In this document: in pieces, positions 43,159-52,994 of the stretch
How positions within the stretch are numbered: the stretch's first letter is position 1
How the letters are laid out: the number at the start of each line of letters is the position of its first letter
From: Fusobacteria bacterium ZRK30
GTDB lineage: Bacteria > Fusobacteriota > Fusobacteriia > Fusobacteriales > Fusobacteriaceae
DNA: 64,000 nt
Direction: 5' to 3'
NCBI GenBank assembly: GCA_024628785.1
Contig: CP102405.1
Coordinates: 1,116,001 to 1,180,000 of the forward strand
Notes under the pieces: model-generated
What the model saw: only the letters and a program-made list of their open reading frames with translations
Databases searched by the model: none
Told to the model about the DNA's origin: nothing
Program-made: the position numbers and the translations under genes

Positions 43159-45735
43159 ATGAAAAAATTAATATATCATTTTGATACCGTAGATATTGTA
43201 AAATTGTCCGAGGTAGGAGGCAAAGCTAAGTCTTTGATAGAAACTACAAGAGCTGGGTTAAATGTCCCTGATGGATTTGTACTGACTGTGGAATTTTTTA
43301 GTTCCTGGGTGGAAAATCTAAAAAAAAATGAAATATGGGATGAGTTTTTAAAAGATCCTTCCAGGGAAAACTGTGAAAGATTAAAAAAAATAGCTGCTAA
43401 TTTAAAATTTACAGAAGATCAAATAAAGATCTTAGAAGGGGCAAAAAAGAGGTTTAGAGGGGATTCTATTTTTGCAGTTCGGTCTTCTTCTCCAGAAGAA
43501 GATCTGGAAGGGACTAGTTTTGCAGGAATGTATGAAACAAGTCTGGGAGTGACGGGGGAAAATTTGAAAGATAATATAAAAACTGCCTTTGCCTCTATGC
43601 TGGATACAAGGGTAGTGGAATATAAAAAAATACAGGAAATGTCCATGGAAAATCCTGAGATAGCAATAATAATTCAAAGACAGATATCTTCTGAGATAAG
43701 CGGGGTAGCATTTTCATTGAATCCGCAGAATAACTGTTACGATGAGACATACATCAATGCAAGTTTTGGGTTGGGAGAAAGCATTGTGTCCGGCCAGGTA
43801 ACACCGGACAGCTATGTTGTAGAAAAGGTTCAAAGAAAAATAATGGAAAAGAGGATTTCAGAAAAAAAAACAGGGCTATGGTTAAAAGAAGAGGGAGGCA
43901 TAGTAGAAAAAGAAATTGAAGATAAGGATGCTCCGGCATTGACAGATGAGGAGATTCTTTTAGTATCGGATCTTGTGTCTAGATGTGAAAATCATTATGG
44001 GTTTCCGGTAGATATAGAGTGGGCCGTGGCAAAAGGGGAACTTTATCTGTTGCAGGCTCGTCCCATAACCAGTTATCTCCCCATCTATGAGGAGATGATG
44101 ACACAGCCGGGGGAAAGAAAGATCCTCTATATGGATTTAACTGTACTAACCCAGGGGTTTTCAGAAAATATTTCTATTTTGGGTTTAGAAATATGGGGAA
44201 AGATGGTAGATGCTGCCAAGGGAGGACTAATGCCTGTAGGTAAAGATGGAGCAGTAATAAATATCCATGGCAGGCAGTATATGAATATATCCAATTATTT
44301 AAAACTCATGGGAGGGAACAGAACCACCCAGCTATGTGGGAATTACGATAAACCTACCAGGATGATCTTTGAAAGTATAAATTTAAAGGAAGAATATGAG
44401 GCTGAAACATTAACCCCAAAAATGAAAAAAGTGAAAAGTGCTATATTGAGACAAGTATTTCGTATGAGTTTATTTCTCATAAAAGGATTGTATAAGGAAA
44501 AAAAGCTGGTTCGGGAATATTTGGAGAAGGGGGAAGAGGTATATCAGTATGCTATAACCAAGGTAAAAAATGACCGCTCCTTTGATGTGGTAATAGATGA
44601 AGCTTTTAAAGAATTTGAAGGTTTGATAAAACCGGCATATATAATTATGTTGGGGATTTCCGGTTATTCTAAGATAAAGAAGATGTTTAAGGGGATGGGA
44701 TTAGACGACGAAATTGTATCCTTAAGTATGGATCTCCAGGGGAATCCTACAAGTAAAATGGGGCGTGAAATGTTAAGGTTAGCTTCTTTTGATGAGGTCC
44801 AAAAGGTATCAAATGGAAAAGAGTTTGCAGAAAAACTTTCTAGAAATGAGTTTTCCAAAGAATTTATGGTAGTTTATGAGGAATATATACACAGGTATGG
44901 AGCCAGAGGATTTAAGGAGATAGATATCGCAGCCCCCCGATCCTATGAAAATCCAAAGAAGTTTTTTACCCAGCTGAAGGCATTAAATATCCATGATAAT
45001 GTAGTGCTGACAGTAAAGGAAAGAAAGCAAAGAGCTTACAATAAACTATTGGCAAAAGCGGAAGAATTAGGAAAAAAGAAAAAGTTTATTAAATATGCCG
45101 AAATATATGACGAGACCATGGGATATAGGGAACACCCTAAATATATCTATGTAATAATCAATGATGCTCTGAGAAAGGTAGCCCTTGAAATAGGAGAGCA
45201 GTTTAAATATGAAGGAAGACTGAAATTCATAGATCAGATATTTGATCTGACCATAAAGCAGATAAGAGAGGCTCAAAACAATAAAGAGATGAATTTACAA
45301 GATATAATTGAAAAAAATCTGAAAATGCGAAAAAGCAGGGAACATATTAAAGAATGGCCTAAGATAATAGACAGCCGAGGGAAGGTATTCAGATATATAA
45401 GGGAATCGAAAGAGGGAGATTTAGTAGGAGATCCTATCTCGCCGGGAGTTATCCGAGGGAGAGCCAAGGTACTCAATTCTCCCTATGAAAAATCTCTGGA
45501 GAAGGGTGAAATTTTAGTTGCCAGAGCTACAGAACCAGCCTGGACCCCTATTTTTGTAAATGCATCTGGGGTAGTGATGGAAATAGGAGGGCCCCTCCAG
45601 CATGGTGCAATAATAGCTCGTGAATATGGAATTCCCTGTGTGAGTGGTATTCATAAGGCCACGGGAATTATTAAGGATGGTGATTTACTGGAAGTAGACG
45701 GATCCAGCGGGATAGTCAGGATCATAGAAGAATAA
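43159..45735 (+). CDS. PEP-synthase/rifampin-phosphotransferase-like enzyme
   Basis: An 858-aa three-domain phosphotransferase. Residues 1-310 form a PPDK/PEP-synthase ATP-grasp domain (GGKAKSLIE, FAVRSSSPEEDLEGTSFAG, IEWAVAKGELYLLQARPI). A middle region of about 450 residues begins with LYMDLTVLTQGFSENIS and is unlike the PEP-synthase barrel. The C-terminal swivelling domain holds the phosphohistidine His815 (GGPLQHGAII). Length and order match rifampin phosphotransferase (Rph) rather than PpsA, which ends in a PEP-binding barrel. It may inactivate a rifamycin-like compound or act on another substrate. GGAGGAAGG site; monocistronic. Confidence 0.75.
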   Translation: MKKLIYHFDTVDIVKLSEVGGKAKSLIETTRAGLNVPDGFVLTVEFFSSWVENLKKNEIWDEFLKDPSRENCERLKKIAANLKFTEDQIKILEGAKKRFRGDSIFAVRSSSPEEDLEGTSFAGMYETSLGVTGENLKDNIKTAFASMLDTRVVEYKKIQEMSMENPEIAIIIQRQISSEISGVAFSLNPQNNCYDETYINASFGLGESIVSGQVTPDSYVVEKVQRKIMEKRISEKKTGLWLKEEGGIVEKEIEDKDAPALTDEEILLVSDLVSRCENHYGFPVDIEWAVAKGELYLLQARPITSYLPIYEEMMTQPGERKILYMDLTVLTQGFSENISILGLEIWGKMVDAAKGGLMPVGKDGAVINIHGRQYMNISNYLKLMGGNRTTQLCGNYDKPTRMIFESINLKEEYEAETLTPKMKKVKSAILRQVFRMSLFLIKGLYKEKKLVREYLEKGEEVYQYAITKVKNDRSFDVVIDEAFKEFEGLIKPAYIIMLGISGYSKIKKMFKGMGLDDEIVSLSMDLQGNPTSKMGREMLRLASFDEVQKVSNGKEFAEKLSRNEFSKEFMVVYEEYIHRYGARGFKEIDIAAPRSYENPKKFFTQLKALNIHDNVVLTVKERKQRAYNKLLAKAEELGKKKKFIKYAEIYDETMGYREHPKYIYVIINDALRKVALEIGEQFKYEGRLKFIDQIFDLTIKQIREAQNNKEMNLQDIIEKNLKMRKSREHIKEWPKIIDSRGKVFRYIRESKEGDLVGDPISPGVIRGRAKVLNSPYEKSLEKGEILVARATEPAWTPIFVNASGVVMEIGGPLQHGAIIAREYGIPCVSGIHKATGIIKDGDLLEVDGSSGIVRIIEE

Positions 45736-45795
45736 TTCAAGAAAATTCCTTTCAGGGGAAATAGAGGATAAAAGATAAAAGGATTGTAGATAAGC

Positions 45796-45842
45796 AAAAA
45801 GGATCATAAGGAAGCTTAAAAGCTTTAAGGTGATCCTTTTTT
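45796..45842. terminator. Terminator after the Rph-like gene
   Basis: AAAAAGGATCA and TGATCCTTTTTT enclose an inner AAGCTT-rich stem. Confidence 0.75.
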
Positions 45843-45913
45843 ATTATTATCCAGGTATAAAATTTATGGAATAAATAAAAAAATATAAAAATCCAGGTTA
45901 TGCCTGTTTGGAT

Positions 45914-45928
45914 ACAACGTCACGTTGC
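45914..45928 (+). repeat. Intergenic palindrome repeat, copy E
   Basis: ACAACGTCACGTTGC preceded by GGAT and followed by six T. One base differs from the perfect core. The 30 bases before it match copies B and F. Confidence 0.75.
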
Positions 45929-46042
45929 TTTTTTAGTATAAAAATTACTGTATTTTAGAAGGACTTATATTACGATAAAAAAACAGTTGTAATTCAAATA
46001 ATTCACCACCTAAATGAAATGATTTTAAATTTAAAATTGTTG

Positions 46043-46071
46043 TTGACTTTTCTTTATCGTGGTGGTAAACT
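46043..46071 (+). promoter_or_regulatory. Promoter of the autotransporter gene
   Basis: TTGACT (46043-46048) and TAAACT (46066-46071) with a 17-base spacer. Confidence 0.6.
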
Positions 46072-46150
46072 AAATCTCGTTAAATATAGATATCAATATA
46101 TTTATGTTGAAATATATACGAAAAGGAAAAGGATTTAGGGAGGGAAAGAG

Positions 46151-47023
46151 ATGAAAAAGAGAGTTTTATTTTTAGGGATGATTTTATCAGTTGTAAATAT
46201 TGCGAATGCAGAAACAGGAATGACTAGAGAGATAGAGGAAAGATTTGAAAAGAATGAGGCGTATGTAAAGGCTATAAGAGATAAATCTATGGAAGTTATC
46301 AAACTGGCTAATTCTAATTTAGAAGTAGGAAAAGTTAATAATAGAAATATAATTGCAGTTAATAAAGAAACTGAAGCAAATACAGATGACATTGTTGCAA
46401 TAAATGAGAAAATAGCTATTCATCAAGCTGAATCTGATATAGCAATTAAACAATTAAAAGAGCAGGATGAAGCTATTTTTAAAATAGTCGGGAAAACTAG
46501 AGATGGTAATGAAGAAGGTGAAAGAGTAAATAAGATAGACGAAAATAATAAAGAAATAATTAAGAATGATATAAGAATAACAACTCTTGAAGGCCAAACA
46601 AAGTCAGTGGAAACAAATGAAGCTAATATAACAAAAAATAAAGCTAAGACTGAAGTGAATGAAACGAATATAGCAGCAAATACAGAAAAAATAGAGTATA
46701 ATAGCAGAGGTATCTCTAATAACTCACAGAGGATAGGTAGTTTAGAAGGAAAGGTAGATGGTCTCGAAACTGAGATGAAAAAAGGATTTGCCATGGCAGC
46801 GGCCATGTCTTCCATAGACTTTCAAGTACTAGATGTGGGAGATGCAGGTTTTGGTTTTGGTGTAGGGAACTATAAAAATTCAGATGCTGTGTCCCTTGGT
46901 GTAGGAGTAAGACCTACAGAAAACATGACTTTAAATGTAAAGGGAGCCATGTCTACAGGAAAAGGCCAGGAAACAATGGTAGGTGGAGGAGCTGTCTACA
47001 AGTTTAATTTATTCGGCAGCTAA
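46151..47023 (+). CDS. Short trimeric autotransporter (YadA-like) protein
   Basis: A 290-aa exported protein. Residues 1-20 form a signal peptide (ANA cleavage). Residues 20-215 are a coiled coil rich in Asn, Glu and Lys with heptad-like NEANITKN, NETNIAAN and NNSQRIGSLEGK units. The last 75 residues match the YadA C-terminal barrel (KKGFAMAAAMSSIDF to VGGGAVYKFNLF), which inserts as a trimer into the outer membrane. There is no head domain, so it is a stalk-only member. It directly indicates a diderm cell. GGGAGGG site; a small lipoprotein gene follows. Confidence 0.85.
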   Translation: MKKRVLFLGMILSVVNIANAETGMTREIEERFEKNEAYVKAIRDKSMEVIKLANSNLEVGKVNNRNIIAVNKETEANTDDIVAINEKIAIHQAESDIAIKQLKEQDEAIFKIVGKTRDGNEEGERVNKIDENNKEIIKNDIRITTLEGQTKSVETNEANITKNKAKTEVNETNIAANTEKIEYNSRGISNNSQRIGSLEGKVDGLETEMKKGFAMAAAMSSIDFQVLDVGDAGFGFGVGNYKNSDAVSLGVGVRPTENMTLNVKGAMSTGKGQETMVGGGAVYKFNLFGS

Positions 47024-47044
47024 AATATACCTTAGGAGGTAAAA

Positions 47045-47434
47045 ATGAAAAAAATATTATATATAATATTGATTGTTATCTCATTTACTGGATGTTCTGT
47101 GTTAATAGCCGGTTCTAAACCTACAAAACCAATAGATGAGGAAAAAGTAATAAAATTGGAGACACGAGAACAGGTAGAAAAAAAATTGACCAGAAGCATT
47201 GTAAAAGAAGAAAAAACAGAAAACGGGACTTTGGTGACCTATGAAAAATGGTATGACAGGGGTGCTAAGGTAAGGATGGTTCTTCATGCTGGATTAGATG
47301 TCGTTACAGTCGGTCTTTGGGAACTTATAGGTACTGTAGGAGAGATAAATACCAATCCAACAGCTTTCTATGATCTGGATATTTTATACGGAAAAAATAA
47401 TGAGATAAAAGACGTGGTTGTAAGGGAAAAGTAA
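47045..47434 (+). CDS. Small lipoprotein of unknown function
   Basis: A 129-aa protein whose signal peptide ends in a lipobox (FTGC, Cys17). The mature part is charged, with TYEKWYDRG and a hydrophobic middle (VVTVGLWELIGTVGE). I do not recognise the family; the segment resembles small fusobacterial lipoproteins with a DUF-like tail. It lies 21 bases after the autotransporter gene with its own AGGAGG site, so both are probably expressed together and may act at the same envelope site. Confidence 0.7.
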   Translation: MKKILYIILIVISFTGCSVLIAGSKPTKPIDEEKVIKLETREQVEKKLTRSIVKEEKTENGTLVTYEKWYDRGAKVRMVLHAGLDVVTVGLWELIGTVGEINTNPTAFYDLDILYGKNNEIKDVVVREK

Positions 47435-47455
47435 AATTTGTAAAGTTTAAATATA

Positions 47456-47496
47456 AAGACAGGGACTCCTAATTAGGAGTCCCTGGTCTTTTTATT
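47456..47496. terminator. Bidirectional terminator between the lipoprotein and metH
   Basis: AAGAC-AGGGACTCCTAATT and its complement form a long stem with T-run; it also ends the methionine operon on the minus strand. Confidence 0.85.
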
Positions 47497-47513
47497 TAGT
47501 GAAAAAGGTCATA

Positions 47514-50500
47514 CTAATAAATAGAAATACCTAAATTTTCTTTCATTTTATTAAAATCAATTCCTCTGTGTTTTGCTAAAGATTCTACCTGATTTTTATC
47601 GATTTTTCCTAGATCAAAGTATTTGGCATTTTCACTGAAAAATAGGAGGCCGCAAACACTATGAATTGGTGTCATTGTATAGTTTGGACTAAGGGTTACT
47701 CCTAATTCCCACACATTCATCAGATCAAAGACCTCTTTTTTCATAGAGTGATCAGGTAACATCGGATAACCTACTGCTGGTCTTATCTTAACCTGGATGA
47801 TCTCATTTACATTTTTCTCTAGATGCTCTGCAGCAGCTTCTGTTAACCTGTTACCTAGTAATTTATACATAAGATCTTCATATTCTGTTTTTCCAGATAC
47901 AGTATCTATCGATACTGCAAAGGCTCCTATATAATCTTCATCTTCTATAAAGTCTGCCAGTGATAACGAAGTTTTCCATTGCTGGGTCCTTACCATGGGA
48001 AATTTTAGACCATTAATTTTTAGAATATCCATAGGTTTTCTCTCCACATTAAAAATCCCATATCTTGCAGATATCTTTAATTTTTTATCTTTTAATATTT
48101 CTAGATACTTTTTACCATCTATTAAAATATCTATCTCTTTAGAAGTATCCTTTATCTTCCAATCATGTAAAAATATATCCCAGTTGATATATTTTTCTAT
48201 ATCTGCAACAGTAATATTTAGATCGAATACACCTGTTTTAGATGGTTTTTTTACCTTGTTGATTATTTTTTCCCTTCTTTTAAAGGCTTCTTCTAAATTT
48301 AGGTAGGATCTCTCTTCTTCGGTTTTTTTATAGGCTTTTCTCAACTCTTCATATGAATTTAATATAGCAGATTTATATTCCAGATCTCCTCCTAAGATCT
48401 TATCTAATACAACTACTGTGTTAGAAGCATCTGTCAGATGAAATACACGACCATTATAATTTGGTTCTATTTTTATTGCAGTATGAAGGCTGGATGTAGC
48501 AGCTCCTCCAACAAAAAGTGGGATATCTATCCCTTCATTTTTCATCTTCTTAGCTACCCTTACCATTTCCTGTAGGGATGGTGTGATGAGTCCGCTTAAG
48601 GTAATGCCATCTACTTTATTATTTTTTACTGCAGCTATAATATTATCCATAGAAACCATTACTCCCAGGTCGATGATCCTATAACCATTGCACTCTAAAA
48701 CTGTTTTTACTATATTTTTTCCGATATCATGAACATCGCCGTCTACAGTTGCCATAACAATAGTTTTCTTATGTCCCATATCAATTTGTTCATTTTTAAT
48801 TGTGGGAGTTAAATAAGTTACAGCTTCTTTCATGATTACAGCACTTTTGACTACCTGGGGCAGGAACAACCTTCCAGTATTAAAATATTCTCCTACTTTT
48901 TCCATCCCTTCCATCAATATATCTTGTATTATTGAGATTGGAGAGTATTCCTTCAATAACAGGTCTATAAGAGGTGTTAAATTCAATTTATTTCCATTAA
49001 TCAAATTATTTATAATCTGAACCCTTGGATCGGATTCTTTTTCTTCTGTTTTAGGGGTTATTATCTTTTCGATCTGTTCATCTAACAATGAATCCAAGAT
49101 ATCTTCTGTATTCATGATCAGGCTGTAGATCTTATCTTCCAAAGATTTTTTTATCTTAACTGTCTTTTCTGCCGGATTCATTATTACCATATCCAGACCG
49201 CTTTCCTTGGCTAACCTTAAAAATACCTGATGAATTGCATGTCTTAATGGATTGTTACCCTTGAATGCAAATGAAACATTGCTTAATCCGCCACTTGTTT
49301 TGGCGTAAGGTAAATTTTCTTTTATCCATTTTATAGAGTTTATATAGTCTTTTGCATAATTTCTGTCTGTTTTTTCTCCCGTTCCAATTGTTAAAATATT
49401 TGTATCAAAGATAATATCAGCAGGGGAAAAATCTATTCCTAACAGCAGATCATAGGATCTTTTGGAAATTTCTACCTTTTTTTCAAATGTATCTGCCTGA
49501 CCCGTCTCATCAAAGGCCATAACCACCAGAGCAGCACCATATTTTTTTACTATTTCAGCTCTCCTGATAAACTCCTTCTCTCCGTCTTTTAGACTGAGTG
49601 AGTTGACAATTCCCTTAGAGGGAAGATTTTTTAACCCTTCCTCTATTATCACAAAATCCGAGGAGTCAATCATGATAGGGACCTTTGCATTGTCAGTAGA
49701 AGATAACAATAATTTTATATATTTTTTCATTTCTGCTTTAGAATCTATCAATCCATCGTCTAGGTTGAGGTCTAGGATATGAGCTCCGCCATTTACTTGA
49801 GTTCTTGAAATTTCTAAAGCTTCATCATATTTATTTTCCTTTATCAGCCTTGCAAACTTCCTGGATCCTGCGACATTATTTCTCTCTCCTACGACTAAAA
49901 ATCCATCTTCATCTAAAACTTCATTTCCCGAAATATTAAATTCTAAGTTTTTTTTCTTTGAAATTCGAGGTTTTTTATCTTTTACTGCTTCTGCTATGAG
50001 CTTTATATGTTTAGGAGTTGTACCACAACATCCTCCTATAATATTTATTCCTGAATCACTTATTAGGTCGTTTAAAATTTCTGCCATCTCTTCTGGAGTC
50101 TGACTATATTCTCCTATTTCATTGGGTAATCCGGCATTCGGATATATAGAGACAGGTTTATGGGTAAATTTCCCTAATTTATGGATCAGTGGTATTAATT
50201 CGGCAGCTCCAAAAGAACAGTTCAAACCAAAGGATAGGATAGAGTCCCTGTCTAGGGAAACAACCAGTGATTCCATAGTCTGTCCAGATAAAAGTCTTCC
50301 AAATTTATCCACTGTGGCTGAGATCATAATTGGAAGATTTTTTCCCTCCTCCTGAAAGACCTCCTCTGCTCCGACAACTGCAGCCTTTGCATTTAAACCA
50401 TCAAATATAGTTTCAATAAGGAGGAGATCCCCTCCTCCATGAAGGATTCCACGAACCTGTTTTTTATAGGCATCTTTTAATATGTCAAAATTCATTTCTG

Positions 50501-50939
50501 ATGAATCTATACTTATACTTTTATTAGAAGGACCTATAGAGCCTGCCACCCATACTTTTTTTCCAGTTTTTTCAAGATGATCCAAAACTGTAAGTTTAGC
50601 AAGTTTAGTTCCCTCTAAAGATACTTCATATGCCAAATCCCCCAGGTTATAATCTGCCATAGATATAGTGTTGCCATTAAAGGTATTAGTTTCTATAATA
50701 TTAGCTCCGGCCTCTATATAGCTGTTATAGATCTCCTTTATAATATCAGGTTTGGTTAGATTGAGGAGTTCATTAGCTCCTTTTAGTTTAGAAGGGAAAT
50801 CTTTAAACCTTTCACCTCTAAAATCTTCCTCGATTAAGTTATAGTTTTGAATAGATGTTCCCATAGCTCCATCTAAAACCATTATTTTTTCTTTTAAAAT
50901 CTGTTTTATATCCATATCGATATTCATATTCGTATTCAT
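47514..50939 (-). CDS. metH: Cobalamin-dependent methionine synthase
   Basis: An 1141-aa four-module enzyme that methylates homocysteine using 5-methyl-THF. Order: homocysteine/zinc module (GGCCGTTPKH, zinc Cys near 300), pterin module, cobalamin module with DVHDIGKNIV (cobalt ligand His737) and a C-terminal SAM-activation module (PMVRTQQWK, RPAVGYPMLPDH). It is a full-length MetH, slightly shorter than E. coli's. The ATG overlaps the lysC stop by four bases (ATGA). It is the last gene of the methionine operon. A Met-dense N-terminus (MNTNMNIDMDIKQ) is notable. Confidence 0.95.
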   Translation of the reverse strand: MNTNMNIDMDIKQILKEKIMVLDGAMGTSIQNYNLIEEDFRGERFKDFPSKLKGANELLNLTKPDIIKEIYNSYIEAGANIIETNTFNGNTISMADYNLGDLAYEVSLEGTKLAKLTVLDHLEKTGKKVWVAGSIGPSNKSISIDSSEMNFDILKDAYKKQVRGILHGGGDLLLIETIFDGLNAKAAVVGAEEVFQEEGKNLPIMISATVDKFGRLLSGQTMESLVVSLDRDSILSFGLNCSFGAAELIPLIHKLGKFTHKPVSIYPNAGLPNEIGEYSQTPEEMAEILNDLISDSGINIIGGCCGTTPKHIKLIAEAVKDKKPRISKKKNLEFNISGNEVLDEDGFLVVGERNNVAGSRKFARLIKENKYDEALEISRTQVNGGAHILDLNLDDGLIDSKAEMKKYIKLLLSSTDNAKVPIMIDSSDFVIIEEGLKNLPSKGIVNSLSLKDGEKEFIRRAEIVKKYGAALVVMAFDETGQADTFEKKVEISKRSYDLLLGIDFSPADIIFDTNILTIGTGEKTDRNYAKDYINSIKWIKENLPYAKTSGGLSNVSFAFKGNNPLRHAIHQVFLRLAKESGLDMVIMNPAEKTVKIKKSLEDKIYSLIMNTEDILDSLLDEQIEKIITPKTEEKESDPRVQIINNLINGNKLNLTPLIDLLLKEYSPISIIQDILMEGMEKVGEYFNTGRLFLPQVVKSAVIMKEAVTYLTPTIKNEQIDMGHKKTIVMATVDGDVHDIGKNIVKTVLECNGYRIIDLGVMVSMDNIIAAVKNNKVDGITLSGLITPSLQEMVRVAKKMKNEGIDIPLFVGGAATSSLHTAIKIEPNYNGRVFHLTDASNTVVVLDKILGGDLEYKSAILNSYEELRKAYKKTEEERSYLNLEEAFKRREKIINKVKKPSKTGVFDLNITVADIEKYINWDIFLHDWKIKDTSKEIDILIDGKKYLEILKDKKLKISARYGIFNVERKPMDILKINGLKFPMVRTQQWKTSLSLADFIEDEDYIGAFAVSIDTVSGKTEYEDLMYKLLGNRLTEAAAEHLEKNVNEIIQVKIRPAVGYPMLPDHSMKKEVFDLMNVWELGVTLSPNYTMTPIHSVCGLLFFSENAKYFDLGKIDKNQVESLAKHRGIDFNKMKENLGISIY

Positions 50940-52135
50940 TTGACCTCCTCAATTAATTTTCTATGAAGGAGGGATACCGCCTTTTCTAGATCTTTCTGCG
51001 GGATGATGCAGGAAATATTTATGTCTGATGAAGATACCATCTCAATTGAAATATTATTTTCAGATAATACTTTAAAAACTTGTGCTGCTACACCCTTTGA
51101 TTTTACACCTATTCCTATGACAGATACCTTCCCGAGATTTGGGAGATGAATTAGATTTTTTCTACTCTCAGGATATTTTTCTTCTAAAACTTCAAAAGCT
51201 TTTTCCAGTAACTCCTGTTTTAAGATACATGAGATCGTAGCGCCCCTTTCAGGATCAAAATCATGGGTAATGATATCTATATTATACCCTTTATTAGATA
51301 AGGTATTTATGACATCTACCAATCTATGGGGGGTGTCCCTTAAAGTTATTTTAGATAAATTTTTATTGTGGGTAATTCCTCTTATCACTTCTTTTTCCAT
51401 CTCATCTTCTCCCTTGACAATACTCCCTTTTTTCCATGAATATGAGGAGCGTAAATGTATTTTTATATTATATTTACAGGCCAGCTCCACACTTCTGCTA
51501 TGGAGGACTTTAGCTCCGTTCCCGGCCATCTCTATCATCTCACTATAGGTGATCTTATTGATCTTCTTAGCGTCTTTAACTACCCTTGGGTCTGCTGAAT
51601 AGATTCCATCAACATCTGTATAAATTTCTATTTCTTGTGCATCTAAAACTACTCCCAAAGCTACAGCAGTCGTATCAGAACCTCCCCGTCCCAGTGTGGT
51701 TATATTTCCATATGGATCAATCCCTTGAAATCCTGCTACAACAACTATATTCCCTTCCTTTAATGCTTTTTTTATCTTTCTGCTCTCTATATCTAAGATT
51801 TGGGCACAATTGTGATTACTGCAGGTCTTTATCCCTAGTTGTGCTGCGGTAAATGAAATGGCACCTTCCCCTAATTCCTCTATTGCCATAGCTAAGAGGG
51901 CTATCGATATTTGTTCTCCAGTTGACAATAGTACATCTAACTCCCTTTTTTTAGGAGTTTTAGATATATTGTGTGCTTTTTGTAGAAGGGTATCGGTATA
52001 TCCTCCTTGGGCAGATAATACAACGACTATATCATCTCCCAGTTTTTTTCTTTCTACTATTTTTTTAGCTATTTCTAATATCCGTTCTGTATTTTTTACA
52101 GAGGTCCCTCCAAATTTCTGAATAATAACTCCCAC
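50936..52135 (-). CDS. lysC: Aspartate kinase
   Basis: A 399-aa cytoplasmic enzyme that phosphorylates aspartate, the first step to lysine, threonine and methionine. VIIQKFGGTSVKN is the kinase signature, STGEQISIALLA the second motif and GRGGSDTTAVAL the third. Two C-terminal ACT domains (RDTPHRLVDVINTLSNKGYN and VSVIGIGVKSKG regions) allow feedback control. Position in a methionine operon suggests this isozyme is dedicated to Met supply. Its stop overlaps the metH start; metA precedes it by 27 bases. Confidence 0.93.
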   Translation of the reverse strand: MGVIIQKFGGTSVKNTERILEIAKKIVERKKLGDDIVVVLSAQGGYTDTLLQKAHNISKTPKKRELDVLLSTGEQISIALLAMAIEELGEGAISFTAAQLGIKTCSNHNCAQILDIESRKIKKALKEGNIVVVAGFQGIDPYGNITTLGRGGSDTTAVALGVVLDAQEIEIYTDVDGIYSADPRVVKDAKKINKITYSEMIEMAGNGAKVLHSRSVELACKYNIKIHLRSSYSWKKGSIVKGEDEMEKEVIRGITHNKNLSKITLRDTPHRLVDVINTLSNKGYNIDIITHDFDPERGATISCILKQELLEKAFEVLEEKYPESRKNLIHLPNLGKVSVIGIGVKSKGVAAQVFKVLSENNISIEMVSSSDINISCIIPQKDLEKAVSLLHRKLIEEVK

Positions 52136-52162
52136 TTTTATCTGCCTCCGTTCCTATTGTAT

Positions 52163-52969
52163 TTATTCGATTATCATATTTAACCAATTTTTATAAAAAA
52201 TATCTCTGTGTTTATCCCAGGTAAATAAAATTTCTTTATCTGGATCATTATTTCTATAGTAGTTTTCAGGAATATTTTTGAGGTCTCTTCGATATTCTTT
52301 ATCTAACATGTCCATTTGATATTCACCATGTCCTGAGATATAGATATTTTTTAAGTCTTTTGTGGCTGCCATATATACTCCGGCTTTTTTATTTTCTGCG
52401 ATGATCATAAGACCTGCTCCTATAATATCCTCTTTTTTATTGTAGGTATTTCTAGAGTGAGGGGCATGAAACTCATCTAACTGAATCAGTTTATTTTTAT
52501 TAACTCTATGGTTAAAAATCCCGAATATCTTCTCTTTTAGCGGGTATTTTGAAATTTTATAGTGGTGATATAATGCTCCCTGGCTGGCCCAGCAAATGTA
52601 GATACTGGGAATATCCGAATTAAATACAGGTTTTAAGTTATCCCAATATTTTACCTCTTCAAATTTTATATTCTCTATAGGAGCCCCTGTTATAATCAAT
52701 CCCTGGTAATTCCTTTCCTCTAACTTACTGAGTGGAATATAGTTTTTTTCTATATATTCCATTGAGGTATGTTTTGAAATATGATTATCCGGGTATAAAA
52801 ATTCGACCTCTACTGTTAAACTATACCTGCCTAGGAGGTTAAAAAATTGAGATTCAACCTCCACCTTAAAGGGCATTAAATTTATTATTCCTATTTTTAT
52901 TTCAGCAGCAGATTTTTTTTTATTTTTAAAGAGGATACCACTGTCTTTAGAATCTTCTATACCTCTCAA
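52163..52969 (-). CDS. metA: Homoserine O-acyltransferase, MetA family
   Basis: 268 aa from a TTG at 52969; the true start is uncertain because the frame stays open upstream. NLMPFKVE, the catalytic Cys126 in ICWASQGALYHHY, HAPHSRNT and GHGEY are family motifs. At the acyl-donor position GAPIE carries Glu (residue 99), as in acetyl-CoA-using MetA of Bacillus and Thermotoga, where E. coli has Gly. So it probably makes O-acetylhomoserine, the substrate of MetY in the same operon. The N-terminus is 30 residues shorter than usual. Confidence 0.88.
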   Translation of the reverse strand: MRGIEDSKDSGILFKNKKKSAAEIKIGIINLMPFKVEVESQFFNLLGRYSLTVEVEFLYPDNHISKHTSMEYIEKNYIPLSKLEERNYQGLIITGAPIENIKFEEVKYWDNLKPVFNSDIPSIYICWASQGALYHHYKISKYPLKEKIFGIFNHRVNKNKLIQLDEFHAPHSRNTYNKKEDIIGAGLMIIAENKKAGVYMAATKDLKNIYISGHGEYQMDMLDKEYRRDLKNIPENYYRNNDPDKEILFTWDKHRDIFYKNWLNMIIE

Positions 52970-52994
52970 ATTATTATTGCATAGAATAGATATT

